Source: Batkoa obscura (Eukaryota > Entomophthoromycota > Entomophthoromycetes > Entomophthorales > Batkoaceae). From it: 33,906 nt of DNA. Position numbers and translations under genes: made by a program. A model generated the notes under the pieces. It worked only from the letters and a program-made list of their open reading frames with translations. It did no database searches and was not told the origin of the DNA. Position 1 is the first letter of the stretch. Every line of letters starts with the position of its first letter. Where the stretch lies: the NCBI GenBank assembly GCA_030770535.1, contig JASVEC010000189.1:1-33906 (forward strand). Reading direction: 5' to 3'. Below are positions 21,859 to 30,297 of this stretch, piece by piece.

Positions 21859-22690
21859 TTACTTTGATAAATGCTTTGAGAAGAAGTCAGCAGTTAATTT
21901 TATAACATCATTAACTCTTTTACAATTATGTTCATCAGTAAAATCTCCACGAGTAGCAGCAAAACCATGCACATTATCAGTAAAATCATGCATTTCAGAT
22001 TCCTTTAATAATTCTGGTTTGATCAAGTTAAAGTAATGCATCTAAAATAAAATTAAACAATATTGAAAAAATTATATGACGAGTATTACGATTTCACGTT
22101 CTTCTTTGGTAGGAGCAAATAATATCGGTTGGTTGATTGGCTTAAAGGACTCTTTAACAATAAAGGAAGGATGAATGGCAACACCTGCTTTGAAAATAGG
22201 AACTTGAAGTTTAAGAGCATCAAACACTATTTTGCCTCCCCAACAAAAACCAACAACACCTACGTTTGGCGCTTTTCTATCGATGTTTAAATGATCATAG
22301 ATAAGTAAAATATCCTCATGAATTTTATTATCAAATGAGTATTCAACAGTAGCCATATGAATTAGTTTGTCCATGCTGATATTGATTATTAGTTAGTAAA
22401 CAAATCAGTACAAAAATAAACTACTTTTTAGTCGGCCAATCCTCCAAGGGCCAGGGCTTATTTCTAAAAAAATCAGGAATAATGACATGATAACCAGCGG
22501 ATGCCAAGATATCCCCAAATTGATAGGCATTGTTATGTTTACCAGCTAAATCATAAACAAGAAGAATCAATGGATCCTTTTCATCTCCAATAGAATAATA
22601 TTCTAAATCTCTGACAGTAAAAAAGCTCCCTTGAGGCTTATAGTTAGATTCAACTGGTTTTAGAGTACAGCAAGATTTGGAAAGATACAT
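21859..22690 (-). CDS. Dienelactone hydrolase family protein, diverged paralogue 3
   Basis: Predicted cytosolic hydrolase of 244 residues, same family as the genes at 1112 and 5603 but well diverged. Exons are 22425-22690, 22090-22375 and 21859-22041. The introns are 49 and 48 bp and sit at the same protein positions as in the paralogues, which supports the splicing. The GFCWGG elbow puts the nucleophile at about Cys133; the His of VHGF is about residue 209. IIPDFFRNKPW matches the paralogues. At the site of Asp185 of copy 1 this protein has Glu (EREI), so the acid member of the triad is unclear. No breaks were seen; it is the only apparently intact copy besides the one at 1112. A TATA-like sequence lies just upstream. 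Confidence 0.9.
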
Positions 22691-22722
22691 TGTTTTTTAA
22701 ACATTTTAACACTTCTTTTGGA

Positions 22723-22732
22723 TATTTATATA
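22723..22732 (-). promoter_or_regulatory. TATA-like element of hydrolase 3
   Basis: TATATAAATA on the minus strand, 33-42 bases before the ATG at 22690, a spacing close to that in copy 1. Confidence 0.4.
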
Positions 22733-23256
22733 TTTTTCATTGGTGCTTGAATAATGCTTACGTTTGCAGTGTGATCCAAACTCATATTATGTCATTGCTT
22801 AATTATAAATCATTATACACAGAGAATCACTTATTTTGATTAATAATATCTGTTTATAATAACTGCATGTACATTAAGAGCATACTATTATCATTGCCTC
22901 TATTGATATATACAATTTTACAATTACTTATTAAGTGCATATATAGCTTCCATAACTCAATGTCTTTTTGATTAGTAATTAAATTATAAAGTCAACGTAA
23001 TCTAACTTTCATCATTTTTTATTCTAAACCAATTTCAAAATATCCTTATATTTGATATTAGCGCAGTTTTAGTTTATTTGTTAATTCAACAACCAGGATT
23101 TACTTAGAATGGTCTAGTTACAGTTGTTGCTACTCCTTTCTGACTATTTAGTGGTATTTTTGTGAAAAATATTTATTTGGCTAATTCTTTAAGACCCAAT
23201 TTTCATATTTTATTTAAAATTAAACATAATTTTTTCCTTTAAATAAACAGTTGATT
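22733..23256. other. Non-coding spacer
   Basis: A/T-rich DNA between hydrolase 3 and the DNA transposon. Nothing recognised. Confidence 0.5.
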
Positions 23257-23875
23257 ATATGGGGTTGTCTGAATTAGTTTCATTATTTTATCCAATTTTT
23301 GAAAAATTTTGTATTTTAAAAACTTCGCTTAAAATTCTATAAAATCACATCTTTTATTAAAACAAAAGTACCCAAACACAGTTCTAAATCATTCTATTAT
23401 AGCTCATACTGTAAGTTAGTTGAATTTCTACTAGATCTTAAATACATGTTCTTATAAAGCTTAATTGAGAAATATTTATTATCAACTGCTTTATAACCAA
23501 CATTGTAGATTTATTATCAAATAAATAAACTATTTTAATGTTATAATTACATTATTAATATATTGCCAAGTTAATAAATAGCTGCATGGGAGGGAGTGGT
23601 TAGCCCCAAAACTATAATTAACCATCCCTATATAGTACAAGTAATAATAGTTTTTACATATTATTACAGTTACTTGTTCTTTGACTATTTATTAACTTAG
23701 CTATTAATAACTTAAGTAATCCTAACATTTAACAATCTATTTCTATCATTCAACAAACTACTTACTTGCTTAGTAAATATCGAAATTTTTAAATTCTCTG
23801 TTATCTTCGTAAGGTAAGCTGGGATCGATCTTTTAATTTTTCTGTTTTCTATAGACTCTATAGCTTTAATTGGGA

Positions 23876-24958
23876 CTATATCGCTTTTTTTGATGTATCA
23901 GATACTGGATAACAATGTAGTTTATTGTTATGTTTAATAAAGTGTAAATACTTCTTAATGCCTTGCATCTCTATTATTCTTTTTGTATTTTTGTTTCTTT
24001 TATACTTTTTAAAAATTATATCTGTTTTCCCATTATTAACAGTCGAGTTATTAATTTTATTATGCTCGCAAATAAAAGCCTCAAATCTTGAAATTAATTG
24101 ATCGATATCTTCTATTTTACCTAACGCTTCAAAACTACTTTTCCATTTTGAAAGGTTTCCAAAATCTCCATCAACTATACTTTTTCCATGATGCTCAGCA
24201 AAAAAATTAAGATTGACATTCAAACTACTATTTATTTTATGAATTTCTTTAAACATATAGTGTAGAAACTCTTGGGATCTAAAATGATTTCCTGTATCTG
24301 CCCATATATTAATTTTTGTAAACTTTTTAAATAGAAGCTCTGTAGAGATTAAATCGATTAAACAATCTCCTGCATATGCTGAATCATGATTCAATATTTC
24401 AGATAAATAATCAAAGTAAACTTTGCCTATTGTTTTATCATCTTTTAAATATAATACACCAAAGCCTAATACTGATATAGCTTGTTTATTATAATGATCT
24501 AGATTTATTGAATCTGGTCTTGTCCCTATTTCCATATTTTGTTTAAAATCTAAAACTATTATACAACTTTTGTTATTTAATTTTTTGATAGTTTCATTAA
24601 ATGTGTTTTTTTGAGTATCAACACAGAATTTATGTAATTTGTATAATTTTTCTTCTTCGTTGAAAATTTCTTGTATCTCTGCTTTGTTTTTTGCTGTATT
24701 TATTTTATTTTCAAATAACTTTTTTCTAACTGTATACTGGGTACATATATTACATAGATCCATTTTTCTTGCTGGATTTTTGAAATTACTTGGTATATAT
24801 TTAAAGAACGTTGACCTAGCTACTGCTTTATCTCTTAGATCATTCAAATATTTACTATATATCATTCTTCTACTTTTATTTAATATATATATATTATCTG
24901 ATGAATATTTACTATCGTTATTTTTTTTAATTAAATCTTGATGAAATAGTTGAATCAT
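23876..24958 (-). CDS. Putative transposase, catalytic part
   Basis: Open frame of 360 residues. Probable RNase H-fold (DDE/D-type) catalytic core: VLDFKQN with Asp137, IWADTGNHF with Asp221, and EHHGKSIVDGDFG with Glu255 or Asp263 as the third acidic residue. A CNIC at 69-72 and HKFC at 109-112 could bind zinc for DNA recognition. The predicted job is cutting and joining at the ATATGGGG ends. I cannot place it in a named superfamily from memory; the HGKSxxDGxFG signature is distinctive. It overlaps the upstream frame by 32 bases in a different phase, so the full transposase probably includes both, through an intron, a frameshift or a one-base break. Its C-terminus ends well before the transposon's left end. 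Confidence 0.7.
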   Translation of the reverse strand: MIQLFHQDLIKKNNDSKYSSDNIYILNKSRRMIYSKYLNDLRDKAVARSTFFKYIPSNFKNPARKMDLCNICTQYTVRKKLFENKINTAKNKAEIQEIFNEEEKLYKLHKFCVDTQKNTFNETIKKLNNKSCIIVLDFKQNMEIGTRPDSINLDHYNKQAISVLGFGVLYLKDDKTIGKVYFDYLSEILNHDSAYAGDCLIDLISTELLFKKFTKINIWADTGNHFRSQEFLHYMFKEIHKINSSLNVNLNFFAEHHGKSIVDGDFGNLSKWKSSFEALGKIEDIDQLISRFEAFICEHNKINNSTVNNGKTDIIFKKYKRNKNTKRIIEMQGIKKYLHFIKHNNKLHCYPVSDTSKKAI

Positions 24959-25415
24959 TTAGTAAATATTGTATGATAGTTTCAATTTGGTCATCTTTAA
25001 TTTTTTTTGTATTTTTAATAATAGGTTGTAATGTTGATATTTTATTATTATTACTTGTTTTTGAATAATCATATTGATTTCTATTTATATTAAACTCAAA
25101 ACTCTTACATTCATCAAAAGAATATACTGAAGCTATAGTTGATAATAACGCTACTTGCTGATTTTTGTTTCCTGTTTCCCTTAAAGCACTAATTTTATAC
25201 ATTACTTGATTAAGTTTATTATTATCGATAGTAAACTTTGATAATATATCTTTTATTTGTTTTGTTTTATTATAAAATTCCATAAACCTTGGGTTGTTAT
25301 AAGTAGCTCTTAAAATTGATGTAAATGAATTACAATGTTTATATTGTGTACTCCTCCCTATTGTATTGAAATTTTCAAAAATTCCATTTCGAAGTTTAGT
25401 TATGAAAGTTTGCAT
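24927..25415 (-). CDS. Putative transposase, N-terminal part
   Basis: Open frame of 162 residues starting at an ATG 288 bases inside the right end of the transposon. Charged, Asn/Lys-rich, with no domain I recognise. Its end (YLLNDSTISSRF) runs into the start of the catalytic frame, which lacks its own N-terminal DNA-binding region. This suggests one original protein of about 520 residues. It could instead be a separate accessory protein. Confidence 0.6.
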   Translation of the reverse strand: MQTFITKLRNGIFENFNTIGRSTQYKHCNSFTSILRATYNNPRFMEFYNKTKQIKDILSKFTIDNNKLNQVMYKISALRETGNKNQQVALLSTIASVYSFDECKSFEFNINRNQYDYSKTSNNNKISTLQPIIKNTKKIKDDQIETIIQYLLNDSTISSRFN

Positions 25416-25715
25416 TTTATTTTTATTTCAACAAAAAATAAAGTCAAATAAGTGTATTTATATAATTATATAATCATATAGTTATATATTATATATCTGT
25501 TAAATATCTAACAGAACTAACATAAAATATATAGTTAGGAAAATTAGTTATTTAAGAAAAGGAAACAATTAAAATAAGTTTTAAATAGAGACATTTAATT
25601 TTAGGCTTTTTAGATTTAACCGTTATATTGAACACAAACTTGGAATTTTAAATTTGGATTAATTTCTAAGTAGATTCTGAAACCAATTAGGACAGCCCCA
25701 TATCGTAAAAAAGTT

Positions 25716-25720
25716 GCAAC
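25716..25720. repeat. Target-site duplication, left (GCAAC)
   Basis: GCAAC directly before the LTR at 25721 is repeated directly after the other LTR at 33372-33376. This 5-bp duplication is the normal footprint of Ty3/Gypsy integrase and fixes both element borders. Confidence 0.95.
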
Positions 25721-26188
25721 TGTGAAAGTTGATACTTAGTGGCCGAAGTTAAAAGCTACTCTTGCTTAATTAACTTGCCTTGAGTCGAAGGGTCTTAGTT
25801 TATATAACTAAGGTAGACTTAACTTAATAGAAATAGTATGTAGTAAGCTACAAATTATGTAAAACAAATACAATGGAAGATACTACTATAAAATCTATAT
25901 CAGATGTTGTCAGAAAGACTTAGTGACTTTATTAATGATACGTTATCAGGGAGTAATCCAATTAAAAAAAAACCTGGAGTTATCATATTGAAGAATCTCT
26001 TTTATACTCCAATAAATATGGATATTAATGCGAGAGGATGTTATTCCTTGCAATATGAAGTTAGAAATTCTCGCAGCAAATCAAAATAAGGGACTCTGAC
26101 TTGATTGTATTTGAACTTGAGAACACAGCAACTTAAGTGATTGTTGCGTTATAATCAATCCGAGAGCTAAATAAAGCAATATTTCACA
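25721..26188 (-). repeat. 3' LTR
   Basis: 468 bp, TGTGAAA...TTTCACA, almost identical to the LTR at 32905. The 61-residue frame at 25904-26089 is a chance frame within it. Confidence 0.97.
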
Positions 26189-26199
26189 TTTCCCTCCCT
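26189..26199 (-). other. Polypurine tract
   Basis: AGGGAGGGAAA on the minus strand directly abuts the 3' LTR, the standard place for the primer of plus-strand DNA synthesis. Confidence 0.85.
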
Positions 26200-26274
26200 A
26201 TGATTTGATGTAGTGAATTTTTATGATTTACTTACCAAGAGCAATTTGACTAGTTACGAATTGTACTCATTGAA

Positions 26275-29200
26275 TCACATTGCTGATTTGAGAAACTTGG
26301 CATGGACTCGATTATAAATGACGCTTGTTCCTTTATGTTTAATCGAATAGCTATCATACAAGTGTTTATGTATGATTTCATATGGTCCGTCCCATTTCAG
26401 TGCCAGTTTATTTTTTCTAGGTTGGTTGTAGGAAGGATACAAATAAACAATATCTCCTACCTTGAAAGTGGCTAGACTAGGAAGTCTGGACATATCTTGC
26501 TGATACCTCTTTATCTTCGAATCTGTTAATGCGTTAAAGGCTTCAACTTGGATAGCTATCAATTTTTTTGTTAGTTTAGCCAAGTATATGTCAGGGCTTA
26601 TCTCGCCTTGTTTAGCGATTAAAGGGGCAAAAGATATGGGGAGCCCAGGGTGTCTCCCATAAAGCATAATAAAAGGAGACTTTTTAGTAATACTGTGTAC
26701 TGAATATCTATATGCTAAAATAGCGGAATGTAGATATTCATCCCAACAGCTAGTTTTGTCAAAAGCTAGTTTTCTTAGTATACGTATTAGTGTACCGTTT
26801 ACTCTCTCAACCATTCCATTAGTTTCTGGATGATACGGAGCTGCAGTAGAATGTCTTATGGCCATTAGTCTGGCTAATTTTGGGAGAACTAGATTAACAA
26901 AATTGGCAGCATTATCGGTAAGTATCACCTGTGGGCTTCCATGTCTACAAATAATATCTTCATATATAAATTTAGATATGTGGAAGGAAGTCTGGTTTGG
27001 TATTGCTCTAGCTTCAACCCACTTAGTTAGATGGTCTATATCTACAACGATATACTTATTTCCTCTTACTGAAGAAGCTTCACAAAGAGGGCCTATCACA
27101 TCTATACTTACCGTGTGGAATGCATGTTTAGGTAAAATAAACTTGTAAGCTGTTACTTTTATCCTACTTTGTTCTCTTTTACAAACATCACAATTATTTA
27201 TGAAGTCTTCTAAGTCTGGTATCATTGATTCCCAATAGCAGGAAACTTTCATGGTGTCATATGTTTTTTGGAAGGCTGAATGCCCGCAGATCACATTGTG
27301 AAACTGTTGACATGCAGATAGCCGCGAAGAAGGCTTAATATACGGAATATATGTTCCTTTAATCTTTTTGTACAATGCATTACTTTTGACAATGATATTC
27401 TGGGCATTTTTCTCAAGCCATTGTTTAAGCTCAGGTTGTTGTTGCGGCCACTTATTTTTATTACCCAATAGGTTGTACAGATCATCATCTATGGGGGTGG
27501 CTAGACAGATCCTGGGTAACCTACTAAGCCCATCTGCATTTTGGTGATCTTTACCTGGCTTATATACTATATCAAAACTATACGATTGTAGTTTTAGAGC
27601 CCACCTAGCTAGACGTCCTTCAGGATTAGTGATTGAATATAACCACTTTAGGGAAACATGGTCGGTAATAACAGTAAAGTGAGTGCCATAGATATACGGT
27701 CTAAATGCCTTTATAGCATGAATAATTGCAAGGCATTCCTTCTCTGTCGTAGTGTAATTCCTCTCATGCTTCGATAAGGTTCTAGAGGTATAAGCTATTG
27801 GATGCTCGCAGTTGTCATCATCCAGTTGACTTAAAACACCTCCAACTGCCGTTAGGCTAGCGTCGGTATGCAGGGAGAAGGGCTTTGAGAAATTTGGAAA
27901 CATCAACACTGGGGCGTTAAGCAGCTTATCGCGAAGTTCTTCAAAGGCTTGTTGGTGTTCTTCTTTCCATTGAAACTTGACTTCTTTCTTTAACAATTGG
28001 AATAGTGGAGTGGCTAAGTTCGAAAAATCTTTTATAAATCTTCGGTAGTAATTCATTAGTCCGAGGAATACTTGTACTTCTCTCATCGTAGTTGGGGGGA
28101 AAAGCTCTTTTACTGCATCTAATTTATTAGGAATAGGAGCTAAACCTTTGTCAGAGACCTTGTAGCCTAAAAATTCCAGACTAGTTTGGAAAAATGAGCA
28201 TTTTTTTGGCTTTAACTTTAAGTTAGCTTGGCGAAGACGTTCGAATACTGCTTTAAGGTGATTTAGGTGATCCACGAAAGTCTTCGAGAACACATTCAAG
28301 TCGTCTAAGTAAATTAGTACACATGAGAGCTTAAGATCACCTAGTGTATTATCCATAAGACGTTGGAATGTAGCAGGAGCGTTTGAAAGGCCTTGTGGCA
28401 TCCTCGTTGGTTGAAATAGTCCTTCGGAAGTAATCAAAGCGCATTTCTCTTGGTCTTCCGGATCCATTTCTACCTGCCAGTATCCTGAGATTAGATCCAT
28501 TGCTGAAAAGTATTTTGCACCTTGTAAGCGGTCAACAGCATCATCTATTCTGGGTAGTGGATATACATCCTTCTTTGTGATTTTGTTGAGTTTCCTATAG
28601 TCCATAACTACTCTATTAGTTCCATCTTTTTTCTTAACAATCATAAGGGGAGAGGCCCATGGACTATTTGAAGGGATAATCAAACCTAATCTTAAAAGTT
28701 TTTGGACTTCTTCTCGTTCTGCCTTAAGTTCAGACTGAGATTTACGATATGCTTTAGTTGCAACAGGTAGTGAATCACATGTATATACTTTATGTTTAGT
28801 ATTGCGGGCACAGCCAATATCTTCTTCTGAAGTTGCAAAGACGTCTTTATATTCTTCCAGCAATTTATAAAATTGAAGTTGTTCATCTGGGTTTAGATGT
28901 TTAATAGTGTCTTTCTCAACAAACAGGGTTTGGTTATTAGGGGCTTCTTCATAAATTTGGAATTCTTCTAGTGTTGCAAATTTACTGAAAGTATTAATCA
29001 CAATGTTATTTTCTACGTGGATTGTACCAACCTGTTGACCTCTAGAGATTTTGATATCTTTTTCGGTAATGTTGGCAAGCAGTAGTTTTATAGTCTCATT
29101 CATGTTATTACCTAAAATCCCGGGCATAGTTAGAGGTTCTAATCTTGAAACACTTTCTATACTGTATATAGATAGATGGAACTCCTTAGGTACCCATAAT

Positions 29201-30297
29201 GAGATTTCGGTGTCTAGTACTACCTGTGATTTAGGCGGTATTAGTAAGTTCTTAGGGGAAATAATGGGGATTCCAGACTGCTTATATGCTATATCTGGAT
29301 ATTGATAAATCACAGATTCTAATCCGCAGAGAGTAACGTCAACTGATTTATTGTTAGTCCGATAGCTCATTATACGACAGTCAGGAGTTTTGTTGCTTAT
29401 GTTGTTAATGGTTAGGTTCCTTGGCTTATTGTAGTACATTGGAATGGATTGATCTAATACTTTTAAGATATTTTGATCGTACAATAATTGGCAACCATGT
29501 TTCACAAAGAATTCGGTGCCTAGGAGGAAGTCGTAACCTTCGCTTTCCAACACTATCGCTGGAAAGGCTAAAGTTAGCTTTCCAAACTTAATAGGGATTG
29601 ATGAGTATGCTCCTAGTGCCGTGACGGTTCCGGTTCCGGCTGTACCGAAGGTGTCCGAACAATCTATATCCGGTTTAAAGGGTAATCGTTTTACCAGACG
29701 ACTCGATATGAAATTGATGGGAGCTCCGCTATCTAATATTATACGCACATTTTTTTTGTAAATCGACGCATTAATGTAAGTACAATCGGTGGAGTTGGCT
29801 TTGGCATCGAGGTTTACTAAGAGGATCTGTTTATTTGGATTCTGATATTCTCTAATGATGTTTCTAAATGCAATTGCTAAGTCTGATTCTCCAGTTAGGA
29901 TTTTGTCTAGAGGAATTGGGATGGTAACATTAGTTAACCACTGGTGTGTATTATCTAGTTCACTTTGTGTAAGGGACAGTTTGGATAAATCGGATAATTG
30001 TGAAATGTAAGGTTTAGCAATTTCATTTATCAAGGCAGAATCAGGGGCATTGATAGAGTTATCAGGTGACTTATCAATTCGACGTGGAATGACTTTAGGA
30101 ATTTCAACGACGGGAACCTTTTTCTTCTTGGGTCTGCCACGAATTTTGGAAGGTAGTGCTAGGATGAGGGTAGAGGGGTCAAATTTTGAAAGCGTGTTAA
30201 TTTCGAAGTCTAATTCAGTGCTTTCATCTGGATCAGGAGGAATTTTTGATTTCGTGGAAGGGGGATCCTCATTTACCCTCCCACTTAGAAGTTTTTT
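26275..30297 (-). CDS. Gypsy pol frame (protease, RT, RNase H, integrase)
   Basis: Long uninterrupted frame; it looks whole. Numbering from 30033: aspartic protease with DSGA at 101-104; reverse transcriptase from about 440, with MPQG at 545-548 and YLDD at 575-578; RNase H around Asp724; integrase with an HHCC zinc-binding domain (H912, H918, C948, C951), catalytic Asp978, Asp1040 and Glu1076, and a C-terminal WDGPYEI module. I see no chromodomain. The frame is open back to 30297, where it overlaps the end of gag in the -1 phase. The upstream 88 codons include a basic RGRPKKKK stretch. Its products act in the virus-like particle and, after nuclear entry, at the integration site. Confidence 0.96.
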   Translation of the reverse strand, partial: KKLLSGRVNEDPPSTKSKIPPDPDESTELDFEINTLSKFDPSTLILALPSKIRGRPKKKKVPVVEIPKVIPRRIDKSPDNSINAPDSALINEIAKPYISQLSDLSKLSLTQSELDNTHQWLTNVTIPIPLDKILTGESDLAIAFRNIIREYQNPNKQILLVNLDAKANSTDCTYINASIYKKNVRIILDSGAPINFISSRLVKRLPFKPDIDCSDTFGTAGTGTVTALGAYSSIPIKFGKLTLAFPAIVLESEGYDFLLGTEFFVKHGCQLLYDQNILKVLDQSIPMYYNKPRNLTINNISNKTPDCRIMSYRTNNKSVDVTLCGLESVIYQYPDIAYKQSGIPIISPKNLLIPPKSQVVLDTEISLWVPKEFHLSIYSIESVSRLEPLTMPGILGNNMNETIKLLLANITEKDIKISRGQQVGTIHVENNIVINTFSKFATLEEFQIYEEAPNNQTLFVEKDTIKHLNPDEQLQFYKLLEEYKDVFATSEEDIGCARNTKHKVYTCDSLPVATKAYRKSQSELKAEREEVQKLLRLGLIIPSNSPWASPLMIVKKKDGTNRVVMDYRKLNKITKKDVYPLPRIDDAVDRLQGAKYFSAMDLISGYWQVEMDPEDQEKCALITSEGLFQPTRMPQGLSNAPATFQRLMDNTLGDLKLSCVLIYLDDLNVFSKTFVDHLNHLKAVFERLRQANLKLKPKKCSFFQTSLEFLGYKVSDKGLAPIPNKLDAVKELFPPTTMREVQVFLGLMNYYRRFIKDFSNLATPLFQLLKKEVKFQWKEEHQQAFEELRDKLLNAPVLMFPNFSKPFSLHTDASLTAVGGVLSQLDDDNCEHPIAYTSRTLSKHERNYTTTEKECLAIIHAIKAFRPYIYGTHFTVITDHVSLKWLYSITNPEGRLARWALKLQSYSFDIVYKPGKDHQNADGLSRLPRICLATPIDDDLYNLLGNKNKWPQQQPELKQWLEKNAQNIIVKSNALYKKIKGTYIPYIKPSSRLSACQQFHNVICGHSAFQKTYDTMKVSCYWESMIPDLEDFINNCDVCKREQSRIKVTAYKFILPKHAFHTVSIDVIGPLCEASSVRGNKYIVVDIDHLTKWVEARAIPNQTSFHISKFIYEDIICRHGSPQVILTDNAANFVNLVLPKLARLMAIRHSTAAPYHPETNGMVERVNGTLIRILRKLAFDKTSCWDEYLHSAILAYRYSVHSITKKSPFIMLYGRHPGLPISFAPLIAKQGEISPDIYLAKLTKKLIAIQVEAFNALTDSKIKRYQQDMSRLPSLATFKVGDIVYLYPSYNQPRKNKLALKWDGPYEIIHKHLYDSYSIKHKGTSVIYNRVHAKFLKSAM

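Larger units (their letters stand above)
23257..25703 (-). mobile_element. DNA transposon, likely master of the MITE family
   Basis: A 2447-bp element bounded by inverted terminal repeats of about 26 bp with four mismatches (23257-23282 and 25678-25703), starting ATATGGGG(C/T)TGTC and running to GTTTCA. The left end continues with TTATTTTATCCAATTTTT, which matches the interior of the MITEs (CATTATTTTTCCATTTTTT). The only genes inside are two overlapping minus-strand frames that together look like one transposase. Because the ends read ATAT on both sides, a TA, AT or ATAT target duplication cannot be told apart. A second, near-identical copy begins at 33671 in the opposite orientation. Confidence 0.85.

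Noticed and set aside
24639-24941. Hydrophobic 100-residue plus-strand frame
   Set aside because: Antisense shadow of the transposase.
25904-26089. 61-residue frame in the 3' LTR
   Set aside because: LTR sequence; the other LTR does not keep the frame.
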